64,000 bases of DNA from an uncultured Collinsella sp. GTDB taxonomy: Bacteria; Actinomycetota; Coriobacteriia; Coriobacteriales; Coriobacteriaceae. Positions 51,639 to 59,930 of this stretch are shown here, piece by piece (within the stretch, counting starts at the first letter, position 1; every line of letters begins with the position of its first letter). The stretch spans positions 34,493 through 98,492 of the forward strand of contig CABVAC010000004.1 in the NCBI GenBank assembly GCA_902496275.1, in the 5' to 3' direction. Position numbers and translations under genes: made by a program. The notes beneath the pieces were generated by a model, which saw only the letters and a program-made list of their open reading frames with translations, ran no database searches and was not told the DNA's origin.

Positions 51639-51932
51639 ATGTCGTCTTTGAAGCCGCTTGCAGATCGCGTCCTGGTCAAGCCCGACGAGGCCGAGCAGAA
51701 GACCGCCTCTGGTCTGTACATCGCCAGCAACGCTCAGGAGAAGCCGCAGCGCGGCACCATCGTTGCCGTGGGCGCCGGCAAGGTCAACGACAAGGGTGAG
51801 CGCATCCCCATGGACGTTAAGGTTGGCGACGTTGTCATCTACGGTAAGTTCGGTGGCAACGAGGTCAAGGTCGACGGCGAGAAGTATCTGCTCATGCGCG
51901 CCGACGACATCTACGCTGTCGTCGAGGCCTAG
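51639..51932 (+). CDS. groES: Co-chaperonin GroES (10 kDa)
   Basis: 97 residues forming the heptameric lid of the GroEL chamber. Typical start MSSLKPLADRVLVKPDEAE, the mobile loop TASGLYIASNAQEKPQRG and KVGDVVIYGKFGGNEV. ATG 51639 with AAAGGAGG; the 11-codon upstream extension includes a CCGCGCGG hairpin and is non-coding. groEL follows after 96 bases in the same direction, a standard operon. Confidence 0.97.
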   Translation: MSSLKPLADRVLVKPDEAEQKTASGLYIASNAQEKPQRGTIVAVGAGKVNDKGERIPMDVKVGDVVIYGKFGGNEVKVDGEKYLLMRADDIYAVVEA

Positions 51933-52028
51933 TCTCGCCAGAATCTCTGATTCGTCTTTGAGCGCGCCCGCCGCATAGGACTCGGAAGCGGCGACGCGAG
52001 TCACATTTCTTTTGGAGGATTACCCACT

Positions 52029-53666
52029 ATGGCAAAGAACATTACGTTCAACACCGATGCCCGCGCTAAGCTCGCCAAGGGCGTCAACACCCTGGCCGAC
52101 GCCGTTACCGTCACCATGGGCCCCAAGGGCCGCTACGTTGCGCTGCAGCGCACGTTCGGTGCCCCGACCATCACCAACGACGGTGTTTCCGTCGCCAAGG
52201 AGATCGAGCTCGAGGACAACATCGAGAACATGGGCGCCCAGCTGGTGAAGGAGGTCGCTACCAAGACCAACGACACCGTGGGTGACGGCACCACTACCGC
52301 AACCCTGCTCGCCCAGGCCATCGTCAACGACGGCCTGCGCAACGTTGCCGCTGGCGCCAACCCGCTGGCCATCCGTCGCGGCATCGACAAGGCCGTCAAC
52401 GCCGCCGTCGCCGAGATGAAGAAGCAGGCCAAGCCGGTCGAGACCAAGGAGCAGATTGCTTCCGTCGGTACCATCTCTGCCGGTGACCCCGAGGTCGGCG
52501 AGAAGATCGCCGAGGCCATGGAGGTCGTGGGCAAGGACGGCGTCATCACCGTCGAGGATTCCCAGACGTTCGACATCACCATCGACACCGTCGAGGGCAT
52601 GCAGTTCGACAAGGGCTATGTCTCCGCTTACTTCGTCACGGACAACGACCGCATGGAGGCCGTGATGAAGGATCCGTACATCCTCATCACCGACCAGAAG
52701 ATCTCCAGCGTCCAGGACATCATGCCTGTTCTTGAGGCTGTCCAGCGCGCTGGCCGTGGCCTGCTCATCATCGCTGAGGACATCGACGGTGAGGCTCTGC
52801 CCACCCTCGTCCTCAACAAGATCCGCGGCGCCCTCAACGTCTGCGCCGTCAAGGCTCCGGGCTACGGCGATCGCCGCAAGCGCATCCTCGAGGACATCGC
52901 CGTCCTCACCGGTGGTCAGGCTGCTCTGGACGAGCTGGGCGTGAAGGTCGCTGACATCACCGCCGATATGCTCGGTACCGCTAAGTCCGTCACCATCTCC
53001 AAGGACAACACCGTCGTCGTCGGTGGCGCTGGCTCCAAGGAGGCCATCGACGCCCGTATCGCTCAGATCAAGGGCGAGATGGAGAACACCACCTCTGACT
53101 TCGACCGCGAGAAGCTCCAGGAGCGCCTGGCCAAGCTCTCCGGTGGCGTTGCCGTCATCAAGGTCGGCGCTGCTACCGAGTCCGAGCTCAAGGAGATCAA
53201 GCATCGCGTCGAGGACGCCCTGCAGGCTACCCGCGCTGCTGTCGAGGAGGGCATTGTCGCTGGCGGCGGCGTCGCCTTCATGGACGCTGCTCCTGCGCTC
53301 GACGCTGTCGAGATCGACGACCCCGAGGAGAAGATCGGCGTCGACATCGTCAAGAAGGCTCTGACCGCTCCGGTCGCTACCATCGCCAAGAACGCTGGCT
53401 TTGAGGGCGCTGTCGTGGTCGACAAGGTTGCCGAGCTGCCCGCCGGCCAGGGTCTCAACTCTGCCAACGGCGAGTGGGGCGATATGATCGAGATGGGCGT
53501 CCTCGACCCCGTCAAGGTCAGCCGCGTCACCCTGCAGAACGCTGCTTCTGTCGCCAGCCTGATTCTCATCACCGAGGCCACCGTCTCCGATGTGCCCAAG
53601 AACACTCAGCTTGAGGATGCTATCGCTGCTGCTACCGCTGGTCAGCAGGGCGGCGGTATGTACTAA
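52029..53666 (+). CDS. groEL: Chaperonin GroEL (60 kDa)
   Basis: 545 residues, full length, ATP-dependent folding chamber. Motifs: VTMGPKGRYVALQ near residue 28, VGDGTTTATLLAQAI near residue 86 (nucleotide pocket), KAPGYGDRRK near 277 and AAVEEGIVAGGG near 405. The C-terminus is the short QGGGMY instead of a long GGM repeat. RBS TTTGGAGG. Codon use is highly biased, as expected of a strongly expressed gene. Followed 26 bases later by a giant hairpin. Confidence 0.97.
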   Translation: MAKNITFNTDARAKLAKGVNTLADAVTVTMGPKGRYVALQRTFGAPTITNDGVSVAKEIELEDNIENMGAQLVKEVATKTNDTVGDGTTTATLLAQAIVNDGLRNVAAGANPLAIRRGIDKAVNAAVAEMKKQAKPVETKEQIASVGTISAGDPEVGEKIAEAMEVVGKDGVITVEDSQTFDITIDTVEGMQFDKGYVSAYFVTDNDRMEAVMKDPYILITDQKISSVQDIMPVLEAVQRAGRGLLIIAEDIDGEALPTLVLNKIRGALNVCAVKAPGYGDRRKRILEDIAVLTGGQAALDELGVKVADITADMLGTAKSVTISKDNTVVVGGAGSKEAIDARIAQIKGEMENTTSDFDREKLQERLAKLSGGVAVIKVGAATESELKEIKHRVEDALQATRAAVEEGIVAGGGVAFMDAAPALDAVEIDDPEEKIGVDIVKKALTAPVATIAKNAGFEGAVVVDKVAELPAGQGLNSANGEWGDMIEMGVLDPVKVSRVTLQNAASVASLILITEATVSDVPKNTQLEDAIAAATAGQQGGGMY

Positions 53667-53692
53667 GGCCGACAAGGTCTAGAACTCCCACC

Positions 53693-53837
53693 GGGAATCC
53701 GGGGGCGTGACGGGGGTTTCTCTCCGGAACGTCCTCGGACATGCAAAGAGGCTCCGCATCGCGCTTCGCGCTGCGGAGCTTCTTTGCGTCCTGCGGAATG
53801 TTCCGGAGAGAAACCCCCGTCACGCCCCCGGATTCCC
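53693..53837. repeat. Giant nested hairpin downstream of groEL
   Basis: Perfect 38-base arms at 53693-53730 and 53800-53837 (beginning GGGAATCCGGGGGCGTGACG) enclose a second hairpin: GCAAAGA-G-GCTCCGCA with TGCGGAGC-T-TCTTTGC (53743-53787), itself topped by GCG/CGC. The unpaired segments between the stems read GTCCTCGGA and GTCCTGCGGA, a direct repeat. No U-run follows. Confidence 0.9.
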
Positions 53838-54005
53838 TGCGTTTACGGCCTTGAGGTCGGCGGGCGGAGAAAGACGTGGTTGTGGGGGATACGTGTCCCG
53901 GTTGCTGTTTCGCGGCAAAGCCGCGAAAAGAGCACCACTTTGGGGTGAGTGGGAGACGTGGCTGTTGCGACAACTGGTCCCCGCCATAAATTACCCTTGG
54001 CATAC
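53838..54005. other. Gene-free tract between the groEL repeat and the riboflavin operon promoter
   Basis: No gene. It has a perfect nine-base hairpin TTTCGCGGC-AAA-GCCGCGAAA at 53908-53928 and flanking G-rich repeats; nothing else was recognised. Confidence 0.4.
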
Positions 54006-54033
54006 TTGCGCGAAAACCTGCCCGTGCTACACT
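54006..54033 (+). promoter_or_regulatory. Promoter of the ribU-ecf operon
   Basis: TTGCGC (54006-54011) and TACACT (54028-54033) with 16-base spacing, about 15 bases before the riboswitch begins. Moderate match. Confidence 0.5.
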
Positions 54034-54046
54034 TGCAATTGCTGTT

Positions 54047-54224
54047 TCAGGGCGGGGTGAAATTCCCCACTGGCGGTAAATCGGGCGGTGTCAAAGGGAC
54101 GCCGTGGCGCAGGCGAGACGCCTGTGACCGAGCCGATGAGTCCGCGACCCGTGCGTGCGTTGGTTCGCATGCCGGCTGAACTGGTGAGATCCCAGTACCA
54201 ACGGTTAGAGTCCGGATGAAAGAG
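54047..54224 (+). promoter_or_regulatory. FMN riboswitch (RFN element)
   Basis: The conserved RFN blocks are all present in order: CAGGGCGGGGTGAAATTCCC, CACTGGCGGTAAA, CCGATGAGTCCGCGACCC, TGAACTGGTGAGATCCCAGT, ACCAACGGTTAGAGTCCGGA and TGAAAGAGG. The aptamer ends 12 bases before the ribU ATG, and the Shine-Dalgarno AGGTGAT lies directly after the last block, so FMN binding probably blocks translation. It should lower riboflavin uptake when FMN is plentiful. Confidence 0.95.
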
Positions 54225-54236
54225 GCAGGTGATCTT

Positions 54237-54827
54237 ATGTCTGAACAGTCGCAGCATATCCATTTTGAGAACACGAATAGGTGGAGCACCAAACAGCTCG
54301 TTACCATGGCGTTGATGTGCGCCTTGGGCGCCCTGTTTATGTACGTGCAGCTGCCCATCCTTCCTTCGGCGCCGTTTTTGACCTATGACCCGTCGCTGGT
54401 GCCGGCAATGGTGTGCGGGTTTGCATATGGCCCCGGTGCCGGCACCGCTGTTGCCGCCATGGCGATCGTTATCCACGCGCTTACCACGGGTGACTGGGTC
54501 GGTGCGCTTATGAACTTGGTTGCCACGCTGGGCTATATTCTGCCTGCGGCTATCGTCTACCAGAAGATGCACACCTACAAGGGTGCCGTGATTGGCCTGG
54601 TGCTCGGCGTCATTGCCGCTACGGTGCTTTCTATGGTTGCGAATCTGACCATTGGCGTTTGGTTCTGGTATGGCTCGGTCGATGTGATCGCCCCGCTTAT
54701 GATTCCTGCCGTGCTGCCGTTCAACCTTATCAAGACCGTGCTTAACTCGGTGTTGACGCTGGCGGTGTATAAAGCAGTCTCCAACCTCATCACGCCTAAA
54801 AAGGACCAGGTCAAAGGCCGCGCATGA
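54237..54827 (+). CDS. ribU: Riboflavin ECF transporter substrate-binding component RibU
   Basis: 196 residues with six hydrophobic segments, S-component fold; the first helix carries the ALMCALGALFMYV stretch used to contact EcfT. FMN-riboswitch control and the ECF genes directly downstream make riboflavin the expected ligand. ATG 54237 has AGGTGAT; ATG 54216 lies inside the aptamer and is unlikely. It overlaps the ATPase gene by four bases (ATGA). Confidence 0.92.
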   Translation: MSEQSQHIHFENTNRWSTKQLVTMALMCALGALFMYVQLPILPSAPFLTYDPSLVPAMVCGFAYGPGAGTAVAAMAIVIHALTTGDWVGALMNLVATLGYILPAAIVYQKMHTYKGAVIGLVLGVIAATVLSMVANLTIGVWFWYGSVDVIAPLMIPAVLPFNLIKTVLNSVLTLAVYKAVSNLITPKKDQVKGRA

Positions 54828-56728
54828 TTGAGTGTCGGGGCGTTTCCTTTAGCTATGACGGTGCCGTGTCGGCACTCGACGGTGTCGATCTGAACATCGA
54901 GGACGGGGAGTTTTTCTGCATCCTCGGTGGCAATGGGTCGGGCAAGTCGACGTTTGCCAAGCATCTGAATGCACTGTTGCAGCCCGATGCGGGCACGGTA
55001 CGCATCAACGGCATGGATGCGTCCGATCCCGAGTTGGTCTACGACATTCGTTCGACCGCGGGCATGGTGTTCCAGAATCCCGATGATCAGCTGGTGGCAA
55101 CGCTTGTCGAAGATGATGTTGCGTTTGGTCCCGAAAACCTTGGCGTGCCATCGGCACAAATTGCGCAGCGCGTGCGCGAGGCTCTGAGGGGCGTGGGCCT
55201 GGTGGGCTTTGAGCGCCACGAGACCCATGCGCTTTCGGGTGGCCAAAAGCAACGCGTGGCGCTTGCCGGCGTGCTTGCCATGGAACCGCGCGTTCTCATT
55301 TTGGACGAGGCTTCCTCGATGCTCGATCCGCGTGGACGTAAGGGCCTCATGAAGGCTTGCCGCGCGTTGCACGCTCGCGGTATGACCATCGTGATGATTA
55401 CGCACTTTATGGAAGAAGCCGCCGAGGCCGATCGTGTCGCGGTGTTTCGGGCGGGGCACGTTGCCATGCTCGGTACGCCCGAGGAAATTTTGACGCGGGC
55501 GGATGAGCTTGCGCAGCTCAACCTGGATATGCCGGAGTCGTGTCGTCTGGGCATGGCGCTTCGTACGAAGGGCGTGCCTGTTCATGCGCAGGTGCGCGAG
55601 GTGGATATGGTCGCTGAGATTGCGCAGGCTTATGCCGAGCGAAGTGGGGCAGACACCGCGGGACAGTCTTCCGCATCCCAGTTGGAAATCGCTGACGGCA
55701 CTGTTCCGGTAGACAACGAGGACAACGCGTCGGAGCCCGTCATCGAACTATCCCATGTTTCGTACAGTTATTCGCTCAGTCCGCGCGAGCGCCACCGCTG
55801 GCACAAGCGCTCGGCCACTGCGGGCAAATCGAACAAACAAGCCCTTTGGGGAAACGACCCCAGCAGCCCGTGGGCGCTGCGCGATGTATCGCTGACGGTG
55901 CGTCGCGGCGAGTTCCTGGGCTTGGCAGGTCATACCGGTTCGGGTAAGTCGACGCTGGTCCAGCATCTCAACGGTTTGATTCGCCCCCAGGAGGGATCCG
56001 TTCGCGCGCTGGAGCTCGATCTATCAAACAAGAAAGACGCCGCCGCGGTTAAGGCCAAGGTCGGCGTGGTGTTTCAATATCCCGAGCGTCAGCTGTTTGC
56101 CGAAACCGCGGCGCAGGACGTGGCGTTTGGTCCGCACAACCTTGGCTTGCCGCAAGATGAAGTCGACCGTCGTGTCGAGTCGTCGCTCTCGCGCGTGGGC
56201 CTCGACCTTTCCACGGTCGGCGACAAGAGTCCCTTTGAGCTTTCGGGCGGTCAGCAACGGCGTGTGGCATTCGCCGGCGTGCTCGCCATGGAGCCCGAAG
56301 TCCTGGTGCTCGATGAACCCATGGCGGGGCTCGATCCGGCTGCGCGCAGGGATTTCCTAGGGCTCATCGGTCGACTCCATCGCGAGGGCCTGACCGTTGT
56401 CATGGTTTCGCACAGTATGGATGACCTGGCCAATTGCTGCGACCGTATCGTCGTAATGAACGAAGGTGCGGTGTTTGCCGAGGGAACCCCCGCGCAGGTG
56501 TTTGCGCATGCCGATGAGCTCAAGTCGATCGGCTTGGGCGTTCCCGCCGCCCAGCGTATGGCGCTGGCGCTTACGGAGGCGGGCGTGCCGCTGCGTCGCG
56601 GCGGGCTCTATACGGTTGAGTCGCTGGCAGACGAGTTGGTGGACCTGCTAATCGGTCGCTCGGGCGGTCCTTCTAACGTCGCGGACATTGCTAAATCCAA
56701 GACGGTCGCGCGAGAGGAGGGCTGCTAA
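54824..56728 (+). CDS. ecfA: ECF transporter ATPase, two ATP-binding domains fused
   Basis: 634 residues: two ABC ATPase domains in one chain, equivalent to EcfA1 and EcfA2. First domain: Walker A GGNGSGKST (about 36), signature LSGGQKQRVALAG, Walker B LILDEASSMLDP. A linker of some 70 residues follows, then the second: Walker A GHTGSGKST, signature LSGGQQRRVAFAG, LVLDEPMAGLDP and SHSMDDL. A 60-residue helical tail ends it. Overlaps ribU at its start and ecfT at its stop (TAATG). It energises the riboflavin transporter and possibly other S components. Confidence 0.93.
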   Translation: MIECRGVSFSYDGAVSALDGVDLNIEDGEFFCILGGNGSGKSTFAKHLNALLQPDAGTVRINGMDASDPELVYDIRSTAGMVFQNPDDQLVATLVEDDVAFGPENLGVPSAQIAQRVREALRGVGLVGFERHETHALSGGQKQRVALAGVLAMEPRVLILDEASSMLDPRGRKGLMKACRALHARGMTIVMITHFMEEAAEADRVAVFRAGHVAMLGTPEEILTRADELAQLNLDMPESCRLGMALRTKGVPVHAQVREVDMVAEIAQAYAERSGADTAGQSSASQLEIADGTVPVDNEDNASEPVIELSHVSYSYSLSPRERHRWHKRSATAGKSNKQALWGNDPSSPWALRDVSLTVRRGEFLGLAGHTGSGKSTLVQHLNGLIRPQEGSVRALELDLSNKKDAAAVKAKVGVVFQYPERQLFAETAAQDVAFGPHNLGLPQDEVDRRVESSLSRVGLDLSTVGDKSPFELSGGQQRRVAFAGVLAMEPEVLVLDEPMAGLDPAARRDFLGLIGRLHREGLTVVMVSHSMDDLANCCDRIVVMNEGAVFAEGTPAQVFAHADELKSIGLGVPAAQRMALALTEAGVPLRRGGLYTVESLADELVDLLIGRSGGPSNVADIAKSKTVAREEGC

Positions 56729-57528
56729 TGGAGGCGTTTTCGTTTGGCAGCTACTATCCCGGCGATAGTGCGATCCACCGCCTGGACCCGCGAACTAAGT
56801 TGCTCCTGGGCTTTGTGTTTCTGATCACGACGCTCACAGTCAGCAGCTTCCGCGGACTGGCCCCGGTCGCAATTTTCGTTGTGCTGACCTATGCCGTGTC
56901 TCGGGTGCCGGTTCGTCGCGTTCTGTCGTCGATGGCGCCGCTGCTGGCAATCGTCGTCGTGGTCGCGGTACTCAACCTGTTTTCCGACCAGAGTGGCCGC
57001 ACCCTGTGGCAGCTTGGCTTTTTGCAGGTGAGCGAGGGCTCGCTGCGTTCTGCGGCGTTTATGGCGTGCCGTCTGACGTTGATGATGGCCGGCATGAGCG
57101 CTATCACGCTCACCACACCGACGCTCGACCTCACCGCGGGTTTTGAGCGCCTGCTCGCACCATTTGCACGCGTGGGGCTTCCGGTGCACGAGCTCGGCAT
57201 GATTATGGGTATCGCGCTGCGCTTTATGCCGCAGTTTGCCACTGAGATGAAACAGACGGTCGATGCGCAGGCGAGCCGCGGTGTGCGCGTGACGGGAGGC
57301 CCGCTCGGCGGCGTGCGTATGCTTGGCAGTGTGGCGATTCCGCTGTTCACCGGCGTGTTCCGCCATGCCGAGACGCTGTCTGCCGCCATGGATGCCCGTT
57401 GCTATCATGGCGAGCAGGGCCGCACACGTCTGCATGCGCTTGCATTTGGTCGCGGCGATGCGTTGGCGGCGGTGGTGACGGCGTTGCTGCTCATCTGCGT
57501 CATCGTCATCAACCTTCAACTTGTTTAG
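56728..57528 (+). CDS. ecfT: ECF transporter transmembrane protein EcfT
   Basis: 266 residues with about five membrane helices. The coupling motifs, Ala-Arg-Gly type, appear as DAQASRGVR and AMDARCYHG near residues 175-230, which dock on the two ATPase domains. DPRTKLLLGF near residue 20 is another family mark. Last gene of the riboswitch-controlled operon, sharing bases with the ATPase stop codon. Confidence 0.92.
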   Translation: MEAFSFGSYYPGDSAIHRLDPRTKLLLGFVFLITTLTVSSFRGLAPVAIFVVLTYAVSRVPVRRVLSSMAPLLAIVVVVAVLNLFSDQSGRTLWQLGFLQVSEGSLRSAAFMACRLTLMMAGMSAITLTTPTLDLTAGFERLLAPFARVGLPVHELGMIMGIALRFMPQFATEMKQTVDAQASRGVRVTGGPLGGVRMLGSVAIPLFTGVFRHAETLSAAMDARCYHGEQGRTRLHALAFGRGDALAAVVTALLLICVIVINLQLV

Positions 57529-57558
57529 GCGCGATTCGAGCGCAAGAAAGGGGTCCCT

Positions 57559-58005
57559 ATGACCGACAACGACCGCACGGCTCAGCTTGAGCGCGCCTGT
57601 TCGTATCTCAGGCGCATTCCGGCGTGGTTTCTGGCCACGATCGACGTGACGGACGGACATCAGCCGCGCGTGAGGCCGTTCTCGTTTGCCATGGTCGATG
57701 ATGACAAGCTGTGGTTTTGCACCTCGCGCGACAAGGACGTGTGGGCCGAGCTCAGCGCGAACCCCAAGTTTGAGGTTTCGGGTTGGAAACCGGGGGAGTG
57801 TTGGATTGTGCTGACCGGCGAGGCCGCGCTCGAGGATGACGCGGTCGTGAGCGACCGGGTGCGCCAAGCCGGCTTTAAGCACATGGTGGGCATCGGTGAA
57901 GACCACGAGGGCGCCAACGACGGTCGCCTTGCGTTCTTCTCGGTGCGCAATATCGCCGCCCGCTTCTGTGATATCGACGGCAGCGAAGAGCGCCTGGAGC
58001 TCTAG
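57559..58005 (+). CDS. Pyridoxamine 5'-phosphate oxidase-fold (FMN-binding-like) protein
   Basis: 148 residues, a split-barrel domain with PRVRPFSFAMVDDDKLWFCT (residues about 34-54) and VWAEL..NPKFEVSGW, typical of PNPOx-like flavin-binding proteins. RBS AAAGGGG, 30 bases after ecfT; possibly co-transcribed with the riboflavin transporter, which would suit a flavin-using enzyme. A paralogue follows. Substrate unknown; not a vitamin B6 enzyme on present evidence. Confidence 0.85.
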   Translation: MTDNDRTAQLERACSYLRRIPAWFLATIDVTDGHQPRVRPFSFAMVDDDKLWFCTSRDKDVWAELSANPKFEVSGWKPGECWIVLTGEAALEDDAVVSDRVRQAGFKHMVGIGEDHEGANDGRLAFFSVRNIAARFCDIDGSEERLEL

Positions 58006-58056
58006 CGTGTCTCACATTAACTACCCGTTCCAAATTAGCTAGTGGCAGGAGAAAAC

Positions 58057-58467
58057 GTGGACGGATTGAATACGGTGTTGGAGTATCTGACGTCGGTGCC
58101 GGCATGGTATTTGGCGACGAGCGTTGACGGGCAGCCGCATGTGCGTCCGTTTTCGTTTGCGCAGATTCAGGATGGCAAGCTGTGGTTTGTAACGGCGCGC
58201 ACCAAAGACGTGTGGCAAGAGTTGCTGCAAAATCAACGCTTTGAGGCCACGAGTTGGTGGCCGGGCCATGGTTGGTTGATTCTGCGTGGGCGTGCGGGGC
58301 TGGAAGACCGGGCTTCGAGCGAAATGCGCGAGGCCGGATGGAAACATCTTGAGCGCTTGAGCGAGCACTATGAGGGGCCTAACGACCCCACGCTTGTTTT
58401 CTTTAGCGTCGAGGATCCCGAGGCTTTTATCTGCAATCACGACGAATGGGTGCCGGTCGAGCTCTAA
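58057..58467 (+). CDS. Pyridoxamine 5'-phosphate oxidase-fold protein, paralogue
   Basis: 136 residues, the same split-barrel fold as the upstream neighbour, sharing the VRPFSFA segment, KDVW and EGPNDP/EGANDG, and of similar length: a tandem duplication that has diverged. GTG 58057 after AGGAG is preferred to GTG 58042, which has no ribosome site. Followed by a strong hairpin. FMN or F420-like cofactor use is inference. Confidence 0.85.
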   Translation: MDGLNTVLEYLTSVPAWYLATSVDGQPHVRPFSFAQIQDGKLWFVTARTKDVWQELLQNQRFEATSWWPGHGWLILRGRAGLEDRASSEMREAGWKHLERLSEHYEGPNDPTLVFFSVEDPEAFICNHDEWVPVEL

Positions 58468-58505
58468 CCAGCTGGCTCATCCCAACAACTTGGTTTTTCG
58501 CATGG

Positions 58506-58559
58506 GCGGGCCCCGTATTGCCTGACGCCGTTAGGAGCGCCGGGCAATACGGGGCCCGC
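58506..58559. terminator. Strong hairpin closing the flavin-related cluster
   Basis: Perfect 17-base arms GCGGGCCCCGTATTGCC and complement at 58543-58559, with a 20-base loop, followed by TCTATTTG. Terminator or repeat element similar in design to the other long hairpins. Confidence 0.65.
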
Positions 58560-58603
58560 TCTATTTGTCAATTCCTTCAAGCGAATGTGTCGGGAATGTT
58601 TCA

Positions 58604-58640
58604 ATGCATGAATATGCAAGCTATTTACGTATTCATGCAT
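58604..58640 (+). promoter_or_regulatory. ArgR operator (paired ARG boxes)
   Basis: ATGCATGAATA (58604-58614) and TATTCATGCAT (58630-58640) form perfect dyad symmetry, each resembling half-sites of ARG boxes (TGAATA-like). It lies about 86 bases before argC and probably mediates arginine repression by ArgR. argR is not in the window. Confidence 0.65.
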
Positions 58641-58725
58641 CTTTTGGTGCTAAAGTTTCAACCCACTTCATAACGACCGCTGCGAAATGCGCATCGGTGC
58701 ATAAATCGCAGGCAAGGAGTCTGAT

Positions 58726-59796
58726 ATGTCTTTGAAGGTTGGAATCGTCGGCGCGGCTGGATATGCCGGCGCCGAACTCATTCGCCTCGTGCTCGGTCAT
58801 CCCGAGTTTGAACTTGTTGCCATTACGTCCAACGCCGATGCCGGCCAGCCACTGTCCGCGGTGTATCCGAGTTTCGCCGGCGTAAGCGATCTTGTCTTCA
58901 CGACGCATGACGCCCCCGAGCTCAAGAACTGCGATGCGGTCTTTTTGGCCGTGCCGCACACGGCTGCCATGGCACAGGTGCCCGCCCTGCTTACCGCGGG
59001 AGTCTCCTGCATTGACCTCTCGGCCGACTATCGCCTGAGCGATCCGGCCACCTTTGAGGCCTGGTATGCCGCCGAGCATACGAGCCCCGAGCTGCTCAAG
59101 ACTCGCGCCTTTGGTTTGCCCGAGCTGTTCTGCCAGGACTTGGAGACCGCCGCATCCGACTATGCTGACGGCAAGTCCGTGCTGGTTGCCTGCGCCGGTT
59201 GCTATCCCACCGCAACGAGCCTTGCTGCCGCGCCTGCCGTGCGCGCCGGCTGGGTTGCCCAGAGCGGCCCCGTGATCGTCGACGCTATCAGCGGCGTGAC
59301 GGGTGCCGGTAAGTCCTGTAACGCCCGCACGCATTTTTGCAGCGCGGACGAGAATCTGGAGGCATATGGCGTGGGCAAGCATCGTCATACGCCCGAGATC
59401 GAGCAGATTCTTGGCCTGACCGACCGCATCGTCTTCACCCCGCATCTGGCACCGCTCAAGCGCGGCCTGCTCTCCACGGTGACGCTGCCGCTCGCGCCGC
59501 AGGCTATCGACACGCTGACCCTTGAGGACGTTGTCGACCATTACAAGCAGTTCTACGCCGGTCGAACCTTCGTGCGCGTACTCGATGCCGGCCAGCAGCC
59601 CAAGACGGCTTCGGTCGTCGGCACCAACGCCGCCCAGATCGGCCTCGCGCTCAACAAGCGCGCGGGCGTTCTGGTGGCTACGGGCGCCATCGACAATCTG
59701 TGCAAGGGTGCAGCAGGCCAGGCGGTCCAGTGCGCCAACATCGTCTTTGGTTTTGACGAGCGACGAGGCTTGCCCACAGTGGCGTGCCCGGTGTAG
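58726..59796 (+). CDS. argC: N-acetyl-gamma-glutamyl-phosphate reductase
   Basis: Third step of acetylated arginine synthesis; NADPH-dependent reduction of acetylglutamyl phosphate. 356 residues. The N-terminal Rossmann loop is VGAAGYAGAELIRL (residue 8 on); the catalytic Cys lies in VACAGCYPTATSL near residue 160; VTGAGKSCN and the substrate His in KHRHTPE follow. RBS AAGGAG. First gene of the arg cluster. Confidence 0.97.
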   Translation: MSLKVGIVGAAGYAGAELIRLVLGHPEFELVAITSNADAGQPLSAVYPSFAGVSDLVFTTHDAPELKNCDAVFLAVPHTAAMAQVPALLTAGVSCIDLSADYRLSDPATFEAWYAAEHTSPELLKTRAFGLPELFCQDLETAASDYADGKSVLVACAGCYPTATSLAAAPAVRAGWVAQSGPVIVDAISGVTGAGKSCNARTHFCSADENLEAYGVGKHRHTPEIEQILGLTDRIVFTPHLAPLKRGLLSTVTLPLAPQAIDTLTLEDVVDHYKQFYAGRTFVRVLDAGQQPKTASVVGTNAAQIGLALNKRAGVLVATGAIDNLCKGAAGQAVQCANIVFGFDERRGLPTVACPV

Positions 59797-59824
59797 CACA
59801 TTCGATTGTTAACGATTTGGTAGT

Positions 59825-59908
59825 CGGGCATCGAGTGGGGCGCCACTTTTAAGCTGGTCTCATGATTGTGACTGGTGTGGCGCACCAACCGATGCCCATT
59901 TTTTATTT
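59825..59908 (+). terminator. Terminator-like hairpin between argC and argJ
   Basis: GGGCATCG and CGATGCCC close an imperfect stem that continues inward (GCGCCAC/GTGGCGC), and the right arm runs into ATTTTTTATTT. Partial termination or an attenuator would lower argJBD relative to argC. Confidence 0.65.
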
Positions 59909-59930
59909 GATATAAGGAGTCGTGGGGACG

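Noticed and set aside
52020..53675. A 551-codon frame antisense to groEL
   Set aside because: Mirror of strong codon bias in groEL; product is Asp/Leu/Gly-rich with no fold signal.
54216..54236. RibU start at the ATG inside the riboswitch
   Set aside because: The ATG is part of the conserved RFN block GGATGAAAGAGG; the next in-frame ATG has a proper Shine-Dalgarno sequence.
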